From Fibrobacter sp. (GTDB taxonomy: Bacteria; Fibrobacterota; Fibrobacteria; Fibrobacterales; Fibrobacteraceae): a DNA stretch of 64,000 bases. The position numbers and the translations under genes are program-made. How positions within the stretch are numbered: the first letter of the stretch is position 1; each line of letters starts with the position of its first letter. This document shows, piece by piece, positions 9,075 to 18,649 of this stretch. The DNA is taken from contig JAKSIG010000001.1 of assembly GCA_024398955.1 (NCBI GenBank), positions 1 to 64,000 on the forward strand. Reading direction: 5' to 3'. Under the pieces are notes generated by a model. It was not told where the DNA came from. It searched no databases and saw only the letters and a program-made list of their open reading frames with translations.

Positions 9075-10514
9075 ATGGTTTATAATTACAAAAAAGTTTT
9101 TCTTATTGCGGGGCTGGTGTCGATGCTATCTGTGTCTGCCTTTGCCCAGCAGGAACTGCGCGATGCTGTAGATGCGGGCGACGTGGCTACGGCTCAGAAA
9201 ATCGTAAAGAAAGGTGCTGCAGAGGAAATCTATTGCGGCGAACTTTCTGCAAACGATGCCGTAAAGGTTTACGAAAGAATTTTCAAGGCCATGCCTGCGG
9301 AATCCTTTGAAAGTTGCCCCAATCAGTTCGCCTATGGCTATGGAGCAAAGGTCTGTTCCAATGGTAAGGAAATGGAAACCTGCCTTAAGGTTTCTAACAA
9401 GCTGATTGCCGATGCGACTGCCGGTAATTCCAACGCCATTGATGCACTCGGTGCCGTTACAAAAGCAGCCCTTAAGACAAAGGCCTTTGCAAAGCCTGTC
9501 AAGGAACAGGTGGATACTTCTCTTTGGGTTCCCTGTGCCAAGAAGGGCAAGGCTCGCGAGGCCTGTATTGAAGAATGCTGGGCCCAGGCAGATACTTTGC
9601 GCGGTGTAGATCGCAAGCCTGTCTGTGATGCTGCTCCCGAACATTATGTGGATACGGTCATTTCTGTATCCAAGCCATCGCCACTCTATGAGGCTCTTCG
9701 CAATGGAATTGTAGATGGTTTCTGGAAGGTACCCATGGCTGCTGCGGAATCCTTTGCGAAACTTTTACAGGCTAATGCCAAGGGGCTTTCTGTCGCTGAT
9801 ACTTCCATTGTGAACATTGCCTATGTCAACCGTTGGGCCGATGCCCATAAGGCAGATAGCACTGCACTGCCAGGTGGCCAGCTGTTCCGTTTCTGCTATA
9901 TGTGGCAACCTAAGGTGGATTCCATCCTTGCCTCTAAGGGCTTTGAAACCCGCTGCCCTGTGTTTGAAGTCTTTACCGACCCTCGCGACAGCAAGAGTTA
10001 CAAGGTCAAGGAAATCAATGGGACAAAGTGGTTTGTACAGAACCTCGACTATGTGATTGAAGAAAAGTCCAAGTGTTACGATGACGAGTCTGAAAATTGC
10101 AAGGTGTTCGGACGCCTCTATTCTTTTGATGCCGCCCAGGTGGCCTGTCCCGAGGGAACCCACCTTTCTACGGATGACGAATGGAAAATGCTGGAAGTCT
10201 ATGCTGGTGGCGCCAACGTGGCTGCAGAAAAACTTCGCAGCAATGGTTCCGATGATTACGCCTTTACGGTACTCTTCGGTGGTTACATCAATAAGAACAA
10301 CATTTCTGTTATTCAAGGCGAAGGGGCCTACTTCTGGACCGATGCCGATGTAGGCGATGGTCGTGGGGTTGCTCGCTCCATGTTCAACACTGATAAGGAC
10401 GTTTCTTCGATGCCTGTGGACAAAGGCTTTTCGATGTCAGTGCGATGTGTTGTAAATACCGTGGTTAGTGGCGGCGAAGAAAATGCAACAGAAGAAATCT
10501 CTGCCGAAGAGTAG
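9075..10514 (+). CDS. Exported FISUMP-domain protein
   Basis: This is a secreted or periplasmic protein of 479 residues with a signal peptide ending near residue 24 (SAFA before QQEL). The middle part is Cys-rich and helical, with no domain I recognise. The last 150 residues or so form a FISUMP domain: the KWFVQNLDY strand, the CPEGTHLSTDDEWKML segment, an FGGYI strand and the closing SVRCV. This domain is greatly expanded in Fibrobacter and its function is unknown. The gene stops 3 bases before epmA starts, so the two are probably co-transcribed, although no functional link is evident. Confidence 0.8.
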   Translation: MVYNYKKVFLIAGLVSMLSVSAFAQQELRDAVDAGDVATAQKIVKKGAAEEIYCGELSANDAVKVYERIFKAMPAESFESCPNQFAYGYGAKVCSNGKEMETCLKVSNKLIADATAGNSNAIDALGAVTKAALKTKAFAKPVKEQVDTSLWVPCAKKGKAREACIEECWAQADTLRGVDRKPVCDAAPEHYVDTVISVSKPSPLYEALRNGIVDGFWKVPMAAAESFAKLLQANAKGLSVADTSIVNIAYVNRWADAHKADSTALPGGQLFRFCYMWQPKVDSILASKGFETRCPVFEVFTDPRDSKSYKVKEINGTKWFVQNLDYVIEEKSKCYDDESENCKVFGRLYSFDAAQVACPEGTHLSTDDEWKMLEVYAGGANVAAEKLRSNGSDDYAFTVLFGGYINKNNISVIQGEGAYFWTDADVGDGRGVARSMFNTDKDVSSMPVDKGFSMSVRCVVNTVVSGGEENATEEISAEE

Positions 10515-10517
10515 TCT

Positions 10518-11495
10518 ATGAACGAGAATCAGCGCCACTTTGCTCCTACATGTTCTCGTGAGAATTGGCTCAAGCGCCAGGCTCTCATGAACAAGGTCCG
10601 CAATTTTTTTACGAGCCGTAATTCACTTGAAGTTGAAACGCCCACCCTTTCTAATGCAGGTGGTACCGATCCCCAGCTGGATTATTTTCAGGTAGGTGTA
10701 GAAGGCGAGCCTCCACGCTTTATGATGACCAGCCCCGAATTTCACATGAAGCGTTTGCTGGCTGCTGGCTTTGGCGATATCTTCCAGATTACAAAGTCTT
10801 TCCGCAAGGATGAATTCGGTAGCCATCATAACAATGAATTCAGCATGGTGGAGTGGTACCGTGTTGGCTGGCCTCAAGAAAAATTGATGGACGAGGTGGA
10901 AACTCTCGTTAGCGAAATTCTTGGGACTCCGATTAACGCTCGCCGTACCCGCTGGATCGACGCCTTTAAAAATTACGCAGGAGTTGATCCGGTCAACTGC
11001 GCGCTTGAGGATTTTGCTGCAGCCTGCAAGGTTCGTGAAATTCCCGTTCCCGAAGGTTGCGAAAGCATGCCCCGTGAGGAATGGTGGGACTACCTGATGG
11101 TCTTCGTTATCGAACCCGCTCTCGCTAGCAACGGACCTGAGTTTATTCTGGATTACCCGCCCTCTCAGGCGGCGCTTGCGCAGACTTACGTTGATGCAGA
11201 CGGCCTTACCTGGGCCAGGCGTTTTGAACTTTTTGTAGATCAGGTGGAGCTCTGCAATGGTTATACGGAGTTGACCGATGCCGCAGAACAGCGACGCCGT
11301 TTTGCCGCAGACCTAGAAATTCGCAAGCAGATGGGAAAACCCTTGCCGCCCATAGATGAACATTTCCTTGCTGGTCTTGAGTCTGGAATGCCTGCCTGTT
11401 CCGGAGTGGCTTTGGGGCTGGATCGCCTGTTCATGCTGGCTATGGGCAAAAGCGAAATTTCTGACGTGATTCTGTTTCCCAGTCCTATTGCCTAG
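10518..11495 (+). CDS. epmA: Elongation factor P (R)-beta-lysine ligase EpmA
   Basis: The product is a class II lysyl-tRNA-synthetase-like enzyme of 325 residues without the N-terminal anticodon-binding domain. This is the mark of EpmA (PoxA/GenX), which attaches beta-lysine to elongation factor P so that ribosomes pass proline stretches. Class II motif 2 is seen as ITKSFRKDEFGSHHNNEFSMVEWYR, given here only as a pointer to residues about 90-115. Motif 3 is GVALGLDRLFML near the C-terminus. EpmB and EF-P genes are not in this window. It follows the FISUMP gene by 3 bases. Confidence 0.9.
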   Translation: MNENQRHFAPTCSRENWLKRQALMNKVRNFFTSRNSLEVETPTLSNAGGTDPQLDYFQVGVEGEPPRFMMTSPEFHMKRLLAAGFGDIFQITKSFRKDEFGSHHNNEFSMVEWYRVGWPQEKLMDEVETLVSEILGTPINARRTRWIDAFKNYAGVDPVNCALEDFAAACKVREIPVPEGCESMPREEWWDYLMVFVIEPALASNGPEFILDYPPSQAALAQTYVDADGLTWARRFELFVDQVELCNGYTELTDAAEQRRRFAADLEIRKQMGKPLPPIDEHFLAGLESGMPACSGVALGLDRLFMLAMGKSEISDVILFPSPIA

Positions 11496-11498
11496 TTT

Positions 11499-12017
11499 TT
11501 ACTTCAGCAGCTTTTCGACGGCTTTCTGCATCTCTTTTTTTTCGAAGATGCCCACATTCACTTTTACGATACTGTCCTGTTCGTTGACCAGGTAGCTTAC
11601 CGGCAGTACTCCTGGGTTTCCCAGCGCGTTCATGATGTCGTAGTTCCAGTGAATCATGGGCCAGGGGAGATTTGCCTTTTTTTTGTAGCGAGCGGCGACT
11701 GCAGGGGAGTCGTCTTCATTGATCATTAAAATTTCAAGCCCCTGATCCTTGTAGCCAACAGAAAGTTCCTTAAGAAGAGGGACTTCCGCTTGACATGCGG
11801 GGCACCAGGAGGCTGTTAAAACGATGAGCGTTGCCTTGCCCTTGTGGGATCTGTAGCTTGTAATGTCTGCCTTGTTTTTTTTTGAGGAGACCTTTTCGTT
11901 AATCAAAATTCCCTTAAAATCTGCAATTTTTGTAGGAATTGCCTGAAATTCCTGCTGACCACAACCTGCCAGAAGGAGGAATAATCCCAAAATTCCTATA
12001 AAACCCAGTTTACCCAT
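11499..12017 (-). CDS. Thioredoxin-fold lipoprotein, TlpA/ResA-like
   Basis: This lipoprotein of 172 residues is anchored by Cys19 of the lipobox LLAGC. A thioredoxin fold follows, with the redox pair Cys72 and Cys75 in the motif WCPAC and the cis-proline strand VLPVSYLV. It probably keeps periplasmic cysteines reduced or supports cytochrome maturation. ATG 12017 is chosen because it starts the signal peptide; an upstream start at 12113 would add 32 Lys- and Phe-rich residues and run into pilT on the other strand. It converges with epmA with only 3 bases between them. Confidence 0.85.
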   Translation of the reverse strand: MGKLGFIGILGLFLLLAGCGQQEFQAIPTKIADFKGILINEKVSSKKNKADITSYRSHKGKATLIVLTASWCPACQAEVPLLKELSVGYKDQGLEILMINEDDSPAVAARYKKKANLPWPMIHWNYDIMNALGNPGVLPVSYLVNEQDSIVKVNVGIFEKKEMQKAVEKLLK

Positions 12018-12102
12018 CTTATGTCTATTAAAATAGCGTTTTTTTTTGTTTTTGAAAAAATGAAAGTGAAATCTTTCCCTGCATAATGTTATATTCTTTG
12101 GT

Positions 12103-13170
12103 ATGGCATACAATATTCAAGATCTTCTCGCAGAAATGGTTAAGCGTGGCGCTTCTGACTTGCACATTACTGCAGGCGCCCCTCCGTTAATTCGTCTTCA
12201 TGGCAAGTTGACTCCGATCGGAGAAAACAAGCTTAAACCAGACGAAACCATGCGAATGACTTATAGCCTTATGAACGAAGGCCAGAAAAAGTCTTTTGAA
12301 CAGAATAAGGAATGTGACTTTTCTTTCGGTATTGCAAACCTAGCCCGATTCCGTGCTAATGCGTATCTTCAGCGTGGTTGCGTGGCTTTGGCTCTCCGTA
12401 TTATTCCTCTTGATATCAAGACCTTTAAGGAATTGGGCCTGCCTAAGATTATGGCGGAGTTTACGACCCGTCCTTCTGGCCTTGTGCTGGTGACTGGTGC
12501 TACCGGTTCCGGTAAGTCCACCACCCTGGCCGCAATGATCGACAAGATCAACAAGGAACGTCACGACCACATCTTGACGGTAGAAGACCCTATCGAATTC
12601 TTGCACAAGCATCAGAACTGCATGATCAACCAGCGCGAAGTGGGTAGCGATACAAACAGCTTCGCCAACGCTCTTAAGATGGCCCTCCGTCAGGACCCGG
12701 ACGTTGTGTTGATCGGCGAAATGCGTGACTTGGAAACCATTCGCGCTGCTCTTACCATTGCAGAAACGGGCCACTTGGCCTTTGCAACTTTGCACACCAA
12801 CTCTTGCGTACAGACAATCAACCGCGTGGTGGATGCCTTCCCTAAGGGAGAACAGCAGACGGTGCGTACTCAGCTTTCCTTTGTGCTTCAGGGCGTTATA
12901 TGCCAGACCCTGGTGCCCAAGATTGGCGGTGGCCGTGTCATGGCATACGAAGTCATGAACGTTACTCCGGGTATCCGCGCCCTGATTCGTGACGACAAGG
13001 TGCATCAGATTGAATCCATGATCGAAATCGGCCAGAAGTTCGGCATGAACACCATGAACATGTGCTTGTGCGATCTGGTTAAGAACCGTAAGGTGGACCG
13101 TTTCGAGGCCTTGTCCCGTTCACCCAGTCCCGACCAGTTGGAACAGCTGTTCGTGAAGGAAGGAATCTAG
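12103..13170 (+). CDS. pilT: Type IV pilus retraction ATPase PilT
   Basis: This hexameric motor of 355 residues pulls type IV pili back into the cell. All family motifs are intact: the N-terminal GASDLHITAG strand, Walker A GATGSGKST (132-140), an Asp box, Walker B VVLIGEMRD with its catalytic Glu, the His box TGHLAFATLHT, and the C-terminal GIRALIRDDK helix equivalent to AIRNLIRE. It runs 6 bases ahead of pilC. This complete enzyme is a useful yardstick for the two degenerate relatives at 26524-29180. The ATG has no Shine-Dalgarno sequence and lies 2 bases after a TTTG. Confidence 0.97.
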   Translation: MAYNIQDLLAEMVKRGASDLHITAGAPPLIRLHGKLTPIGENKLKPDETMRMTYSLMNEGQKKSFEQNKECDFSFGIANLARFRANAYLQRGCVALALRIIPLDIKTFKELGLPKIMAEFTTRPSGLVLVTGATGSGKSTTLAAMIDKINKERHDHILTVEDPIEFLHKHQNCMINQREVGSDTNSFANALKMALRQDPDVVLIGEMRDLETIRAALTIAETGHLAFATLHTNSCVQTINRVVDAFPKGEQQTVRTQLSFVLQGVICQTLVPKIGGGRVMAYEVMNVTPGIRALIRDDKVHQIESMIEIGQKFGMNTMNMCLCDLVKNRKVDRFEALSRSPSPDQLEQLFVKEGI

Positions 13171-13176
13171 TAGACT

Positions 13177-14385
13177 ATGGCAGAATTTCTCTATAAAGCC
13201 ACCAACAGCGCTGGCAATAACTTTGAGGGCTCCATCGAAGCGAAGGACAAGGCCGAAGCCGAAGCCTTGCTGATGCGCCGTCGCTTGATTATTGTAAGCT
13301 TAAAGAAAAAGCCTACTGAAATCAAGATTAAGTTTGGTTCTGGCATTACGCCCGCAGACATCTCTCGCTTTACCCGTATGTTCTCTTCTATGAGTTCTGC
13401 AGGTTTGCCGATGTTGCAGTGCCTGAACATTCTGGAATCCCAGTGCGAAAACCCCGACTTGAAGGAAGTGGTCCACAAGGTGACCATGTCCATTAACGGT
13501 GGTTCTTCTTTGGCAGATGCTCTTGCACAGCACCCCAAGGTGTTCTCCACTTTGTACACCAACATGGTGGCTGCCGGTGAAGCTGGCGGTATCTTGGATG
13601 GAATTCTTGCCCGTCTTGCTGATACCCTGGAAAACGGCGAGCGCCTGAAGCGTAAGGTGAAGAAAGCCCTGACCTACCCGGTGATGTTGATTATCGTGGG
13701 TGTGTTGGTGGTGATTGCCTTGATGGCCTTCGTTGTGCCGACCTTTGCAGAGCAGTTTGCAGCATTGAATGCCGAACTGCCTATGCCGACTCAGGTGGTG
13801 ATGAACATTTCTGACTTCATCCTGAACAATGGCGTGTTCCTTGGTATGGGCGTCGCTGTCCTTATTGTGGGCTATAAAATGGCCATGAAGGTACCGAAGC
13901 TTAAGTTTGCCTGGGATGGCTTTATGCTAAAGGTGCCAAAGCTGGGAGACCTGCAGATTAAGTCTGCTACGGCAAGCTTTGCAAGAACCCTGGGCACGCT
14001 TTTGAATGCAGGCGTGTCTGTGATGGACTCCCTAAAGGTGGTTGCGTCTACCGTTTCGAACAAAGTTGTGGAAAAGGCGATTAATAAAATCGCTATCGGT
14101 ATTGCCGGTGGTAAGTCCATTGCCGATCCTATGGCAGAATGTAAGCTGTTCCCGCCCATGGTGATTCAGATGACTGGTGTGGGTGAAAAGACCGGTAATT
14201 TGGGCGGCATGCTTTTGAAGCTTGCAGACTTCTACGACGAAGAAGTGGACGCTGCAGTGGACGCCGTGGTGGGCATGATGGAACCGTTGATCATCGTGTT
14301 CCTTGGTGGCGCTGTGGGTGGCCTCCTGATTGCAATGTACATGCCGATGTTCGGTATGGGCGATGCAGTGGGTAACCAGAGCTAA
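13177..14385 (+). CDS. pilC: Type IV pilus inner-membrane platform protein PilC
   Basis: This inner-membrane protein of 402 residues has two T2SSF repeats. The first begins about residue 65 (DISRFTRMFSSMSSAGLPML) and the second about residue 265 (SFARTLGTLLNAGVSVMDSL). Each is followed by a hydrophobic segment, and a last membrane helix lies near the C-terminus. PilC couples the ATPases to the pilus base. It lies in an operon with pilT; pilB, pilM-Q and pilin genes are not in the window. Confidence 0.95.
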   Translation: MAEFLYKATNSAGNNFEGSIEAKDKAEAEALLMRRRLIIVSLKKKPTEIKIKFGSGITPADISRFTRMFSSMSSAGLPMLQCLNILESQCENPDLKEVVHKVTMSINGGSSLADALAQHPKVFSTLYTNMVAAGEAGGILDGILARLADTLENGERLKRKVKKALTYPVMLIIVGVLVVIALMAFVVPTFAEQFAALNAELPMPTQVVMNISDFILNNGVFLGMGVAVLIVGYKMAMKVPKLKFAWDGFMLKVPKLGDLQIKSATASFARTLGTLLNAGVSVMDSLKVVASTVSNKVVEKAINKIAIGIAGGKSIADPMAECKLFPPMVIQMTGVGEKTGNLGGMLLKLADFYDEEVDAAVDAVVGMMEPLIIVFLGGAVGGLLIAMYMPMFGMGDAVGNQS

Positions 14386-14408
14386 TTAGCTGTTTAAATA
14401 GATCATTG

Positions 14409-14446
14409 CGGGCTGGCTATATGTTATGTAGCCGGCCCGTTTTTTT
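14409..14446 (+). terminator. Terminator after pilTC
   Basis: A 12-bp stem CGGGCTGGCTAT with GTAGCCGGCCCG (two G-T pairs) is followed by seven T. Confidence 0.9.
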
Positions 14447-14494
14447 CGTGGGGTGGGGGATGTTTGTTGATTGACTCTGTTGATACAGTTTAAT

Positions 14495-14502
14495 TATTTT
14501 TG
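14495..14502 (+). promoter_or_regulatory. Possible promoter box of the GH16 gene
   Basis: TATTTTTG fits TAnnTTTG and has TTG at 14471-14473, 21 bases upstream. The start codon is 71 bases further on. A sigma-70 reading with TTGACT at 14471 gives no good -10 box. Confidence 0.35.
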
Positions 14503-14572
14503 CGTGTAGAGCGATTTGCATGTGTTTATGATTTTGGATAGATTACATCATGTAAAAACAAAGAGGTCTATC

Positions 14573-15730
14573 ATGAAAACAAAATTCATTCTCCCGATTG
14601 TTACCGCTGCACTTTCTATGAGCATGTTTGCGGCTTGCTCGGATGATAGCAGCTCAAATCCTCCAGTAATGAACCCTGCGACAGATTCTTCTGTTACTGA
14701 TTCTACCATTACCGATCCTACCGTGACTGACCCTACTGTTACTGACCCGACTGTAACCGATCCTGTCGTGACTGACCCGACTGTCACCGATCCGGTAGTA
14801 ACTGATCCTACTGTCACTGATCCGATTGTCACAGAACCTATTGTGACCGATCCGTCGGTAACAAATCCTGTTGAACCTCCGGTAAATACAAATGGTGCTC
14901 CTGCGACTCCGACTCTCGACGCCAGTGGCTATGCTGTAACTTGGGTGCGTCCCGATGACGACTTTGTCAGGATGCCTAATAACGACACCATTTCTGCAGT
15001 AAAGAGCGATTACGATTATTTTGGTGCAGAACTTTCTGGCGTAGACCAGTTCCACTACGGCCGCTTTGAAGCTCGTATGAAGATGGTGTCCTTCCCGGGT
15101 ACGGTGAGCTCCATGTTCCTTTACTACGATGATTCCTGGAGAAAGGATGTTTTCCCCTGGAACGAAATTGACATTGAAGTCCTTGGTAAGAATAAGGGAC
15201 AATGGCAGTCTAATTTGATTACCCGAATTCCCGATGACGTTTCTGGCAAGGTGACAAAGACCAATACCACTTCCGAAAAGATTCATCAGTTCGGTTTCGA
15301 TGCTACAGAAGACTTCCATCTTTACGCCATGATCTGGACTCCGGATTATATTTCCTGGGAAATCGATAGTGTAGAAGTGCGTCGTGATTACCTTGGCGAA
15401 AAGAAGGGACAGGTGGAATTCATGACCGAAACTCAGACACTCCGATTCAACTTGTGGTCTGCCAAGAGTACTGCCTGGGTGGGCAAGTTTACGGGTGCCG
15501 AATTGGCTGATGGTCCTCAGACTCAGTACATTGACTACGTTCGTGTGTACAAGTATGATGAGGCTTCCAAGACCTTCTCTTTGGATTGGCAGGACGATTT
15601 CGAAGGCTCCGATCTTTCTGAACATTGGACTGCCGGCAACTGGGAAATGGAAAATGTGATGTTGAGTGCCGACAACGTTGTTGTTGCTGATGGCATGTGC
15701 AAAATGATGATGACGCGCGAAGCTAAGTAA
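14573..15730 (+). CDS. GH16 beta-1,3-1,4-glucanase (lichenase), circularly permuted, lipoprotein
   Basis: The enzyme should cut mixed-linkage beta-glucan. It has 385 residues. A lipobox with Cys22 (FAAC) is followed by a Ser/Asn tether and twelve 5-residue repeats of the TVTDP type (residues 41-100). The GH16 domain starts about 120, with the catalytic signature WNEIDIEVLG: Glu198, Asp200 and Glu202. The order YGRFEARMKM, GTVSSMFLY, EIDIEVLG, LRFNLWS, VRVYKY and then a C-terminal DFEGSDLSEHW block is that of the F. succinogenes lichenase, where the strand block normally at the N-terminus sits at the C-terminus. The Ser-Pro tail of that enzyme is missing; a lipid anchor takes its place. The ATG at 14573 has AGAGG ahead. 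Confidence 0.88.
   Translation: MKTKFILPIVTAALSMSMFAACSDDSSSNPPVMNPATDSSVTDSTITDPTVTDPTVTDPTVTDPVVTDPTVTDPVVTDPTVTDPIVTEPIVTDPSVTNPVEPPVNTNGAPATPTLDASGYAVTWVRPDDDFVRMPNNDTISAVKSDYDYFGAELSGVDQFHYGRFEARMKMVSFPGTVSSMFLYYDDSWRKDVFPWNEIDIEVLGKNKGQWQSNLITRIPDDVSGKVTKTNTTSEKIHQFGFDATEDFHLYAMIWTPDYISWEIDSVEVRRDYLGEKKGQVEFMTETQTLRFNLWSAKSTAWVGKFTGAELADGPQTQYIDYVRVYKYDEASKTFSLDWQDDFEGSDLSEHWTAGNWEMENVMLSADNVVVADGMCKMMMTREAK
14693..14872 (+). repeat. Twelve 15-bp repeats coding for TVTDP units
   Basis: Twelve in-frame 5-codon repeats with varied third bases make a rigid Thr/Pro/Asp linker between the lipid anchor and the GH16 domain. Confidence 0.9.
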
Positions 15731-15761
15731 TTTTTAAGACCTTCATATAGAACACTCTCTG

Positions 15762-15795
15762 AAAGACTGGTGGTAAAACGCCAGTCTTTTCTTCT
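15762..15795 (+). terminator. Terminator after the GH16 gene
   Basis: AAAGACTGG pairs with CCAGTCTTT across a 10-base loop, followed by a T-rich run. Confidence 0.85.
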
Positions 15796-15934
15796 ATAGT
15801 TTTTTTTAAAGACTGCTGTTTTTTCTAAATTTCCCGCCGTATAAAAAGTTGCAAGGCGAGCGTCGCGGCAGAAAGTATGCTTTCTGACATGACCGAGCCG
15901 AAGCAATTTCTGCAAAATTATAAAGGGACACATT

Positions 15935-18577
15935 ATGCCTACTATGACTTCTGCGCAGGTGCGCGAATCTTTTATTAAGTTCTTCGAGAGCAAGGACCAT
16001 TTGTTTGTCCGTAGCTCTCCCGTGGTTCCTCACGACGACCCCACCCTCATGTTCACCAACGCTGGCATGAACCAGTTCAAGGCCATCTTCCTGGGTGACA
16101 ATCCCAAGGGTTGGAAGCGTGCTTGCAACAGCCAGAAGTGCCTCCGCGTTTCCGGTAAGCATAACGACCTCGACGTTGTGGGTCGCGACAACTACCACCA
16201 CACTTTCTTCGAAATGCTGGGCAACTGGTCCTTCGGCGACTACTACAAGAAGGAAGCTATCGCTTGGGCATGGGAACTCTTGACCGAAGTCTGGAAGCTC
16301 CCCAAGGAACGCCTTTTTGCAACCGTCTATCAGGACGATGACGAAGCATGGCAGATCTGGAAGGACGTTTCCGGTCTTCCCGATGACCGCATCATGCGCT
16401 TCGACGCTCACAGTAACTTCTGGGAAATGGGCGACACCGGTCCTTGCGGCCCCTGCTCCGAAATTCATTACGATCGCGGCGACCTGGCTACCCAGGCTGA
16501 AACCTTCAAGGACCCGATCCTGGGCGTGAACGGTGAAAACGACCGCTACATCGAAATCTGGAACAATGTGTTCATGCAGTACGAACGCATTAGCGACGGC
16601 TCCCTCATTCCGCTGAAGGCTAAGAACGTGGACACCGGTATGGGTTTCGAACGTATCTGCGCCATCCTTCAGGGCAAGCGTAGCAACTACGACACCGACG
16701 TGTTCACCCCGATTATTTCCAAGGTTGCTGAACTTTCCGGCGTTCCTTACACCGACGACGAAAACGGTACTCCCCACCGCGTGATCGCAGACCACATCCG
16801 CGCAGTTTCCTTCGCTATTGCCGACGGCGCTCTCCCGTCTAACGAAGGCCGTGGCTATGTGCTCCGCCGCATTCTCCGCCGTGCAAGCCGCTTTGCTCGC
16901 CTCCTCGGTCAGAAGGAAGCTTTCATTTACAAGCTGGTCCAGGTTCTTGCAGATACCATGGGCGAAGCATTCCCCGAAATCCGTCAGCGTCAGGCTTTCG
17001 TTACCGAAGTCATCAAGAGCGAAGAAGACCGCTTCATCAAGACTCTGGATGCAGGTCTCGAACGTTTCGAAGCCATCGTTGCTGAAATGGGTTCCGCAAA
17101 GGTTGTGCCGGGCGACAAGGTCTTCGTGCTTTACGATACCTATGGCTTCCCGCCGGACCTCACTGGCATCCTCGCCGAAGAAAAGGGCCTCACCATCGAT
17201 GAAGCCGGCTTCGAAAAGTGCATGGAAGAACAGAAGGAACGTGCCCGCGCCAACATGAAGCAGGGCATCAACACCATGGGTACCGAAGGCTGGACCCAGT
17301 ACTCCGAAGCTTCTACCAACTTCGTTGGTTACGAACTGTCCGCTTGCGAAACCAAGGTTGTCCGCTACCGCGAAGACAAGGGCGTTCTTTCCATCGTTCT
17401 TGAAACTTCCCCGTTCTACGCCGAAATGGGTGGCCAGGTTGGCGACAAGGGCATGCTGGTTTCCAAGGATCTTGAAATCGCCGTGTTCGACACCGTGAAG
17501 GTGAACGACACCGCTCTCTGCCGCGGTAAGGTGGTGAAGGGTGAAGCTAACGAACAGACCATGGGTGGCGTGTTCATGGCAACTGTGGATGACGAACGTC
17601 GCATGGACATCCGTCGCAACCACTCCGCTACTCACTTGGTTCAGGCCGCTCTCCGCGAAGTGCTGGGCACTCACGTACAGCAGCAGGGTAGCTTGGTGAC
17701 TCCGGATTCCCTCCGCTTTGACTTTACTCACTTCAATGGCATGACCGCTGAAGAAATTCAGAAGGTCGAAGACATCGTGAACGCAAAGATCATGGAATGC
17801 CTGCCGGTTCACACCGACGTTATGGGCGTGGACGAAGCCAAGGCTTCTGGCGCTATGGCTCTCTTCGGCGAAAAGTACGGCGATACCGTACGCGTTGTGA
17901 AGATGGGTGCCGCTGGCGAAGAATTCTCCAAGGAACTTTGCGGTGGCTTGCATGTTTCCAATTCCGGTAACATCGGCATGGTGAAGATCGTTTCTGAATC
18001 CAGCGTTTCCGCTGGTGTCCGCCGTATCGAAGCCGTTACTGGCCGCGGTGCCATGGCAATGCTTCGCGCAGGCGCACAGATCGTGAACGCTCTTCGCGAC
18101 AAGCTCCGCTGCAAGGATGTTGAAGTTCTGGATCGTATCCAGCAGTCCTTCGAAAAGACCCAGGCTCTCGAAAAGAGCCTCCAGGCAGTGAAGCTTGAAC
18201 TTGCAACTCTCGCCGCTGCAGACCTGCTGAAGGATGCAACCGACGTTAAGGGTGTCAAGCTCTTCGTTCGCGAACTTGAACTTGCCGACGACAAGTACAA
18301 GGAACTTCTTGACGGCGTCCAGAACAAGCTGGATGTTGACTCTGTTGCAGTTATTGCCAACAAGGGTAAGGACAACGGAAGCGTTGCCGTTATCGTGGGC
18401 AAGAACGTTCAGGGCAAGGGCGTCAAGGCTGGCGACATGGTGAAGGAACTGGCTGCAATTTGCGGCGGTAAGGGCGGTGGCCGTCCGGACCGTGCACAGG
18501 CCGGTACCCGCGAACCTGCTAAGATCGCTGCAGCTCTCGCTGAAGCCGAAAAGTGGGTCTCTACTAAGCTCGCTTAG
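15935..18577 (+). CDS. alaS: Alanine-tRNA ligase
   Basis: The enzyme charges tRNA-Ala and clears mischarged Ser and Gly. At 880 residues it is full length. The class II catalytic core opens with FFESKDHLFVRSS and includes GRDNYHHTFFEMLGNWS. The editing domain has its zinc ligands HSATH and CGGLH. The C-terminal C-Ala domain ends in the glycine-rich CGGKGGGRPDRAQAG. The ATG at 15935 follows AAAGGGA. A small hairpin (CAGAAAG, loop TATG, CTTTCTG at 15869-15886) lies in the leader. No T-box was seen. Confidence 0.98.
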   Translation: MPTMTSAQVRESFIKFFESKDHLFVRSSPVVPHDDPTLMFTNAGMNQFKAIFLGDNPKGWKRACNSQKCLRVSGKHNDLDVVGRDNYHHTFFEMLGNWSFGDYYKKEAIAWAWELLTEVWKLPKERLFATVYQDDDEAWQIWKDVSGLPDDRIMRFDAHSNFWEMGDTGPCGPCSEIHYDRGDLATQAETFKDPILGVNGENDRYIEIWNNVFMQYERISDGSLIPLKAKNVDTGMGFERICAILQGKRSNYDTDVFTPIISKVAELSGVPYTDDENGTPHRVIADHIRAVSFAIADGALPSNEGRGYVLRRILRRASRFARLLGQKEAFIYKLVQVLADTMGEAFPEIRQRQAFVTEVIKSEEDRFIKTLDAGLERFEAIVAEMGSAKVVPGDKVFVLYDTYGFPPDLTGILAEEKGLTIDEAGFEKCMEEQKERARANMKQGINTMGTEGWTQYSEASTNFVGYELSACETKVVRYREDKGVLSIVLETSPFYAEMGGQVGDKGMLVSKDLEIAVFDTVKVNDTALCRGKVVKGEANEQTMGGVFMATVDDERRMDIRRNHSATHLVQAALREVLGTHVQQQGSLVTPDSLRFDFTHFNGMTAEEIQKVEDIVNAKIMECLPVHTDVMGVDEAKASGAMALFGEKYGDTVRVVKMGAAGEEFSKELCGGLHVSNSGNIGMVKIVSESSVSAGVRRIEAVTGRGAMAMLRAGAQIVNALRDKLRCKDVEVLDRIQQSFEKTQALEKSLQAVKLELATLAAADLLKDATDVKGVKLFVRELELADDKYKELLDGVQNKLDVDSVAVIANKGKDNGSVAVIVGKNVQGKGVKAGDMVKELAAICGGKGGGRPDRAQAGTREPAKIAAALAEAEKWVSTKLA

Positions 18578-18589
18578 TCCTAAGCAGCA

Positions 18590-18649
18590 GACTCATTAAT
18601 ATGAGTCGCTTGTGGCTCACAAGGCTCGGCTAATTGACACGAAGTGTCA
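18590..18649. repeat. Three consecutive short hairpins after alaS
   Basis: GACTCAT/ATGAGTC at 18590-18607, CTTGTG/CACAAG at 18609-18623 and TGACAC/GTGTCA at 18635-18649 are perfect inverted repeats with loops of 3-4 bases. They lead directly into a GTC...CTAG element and a terminator. Confidence 0.75.

Noticed and set aside
15806-17953. A 715-residue open frame antisense to alaS
   Set aside because: Same reason: a shadow produced by the codon usage of alaS, rich in His, Ala and Phe, with no motif.
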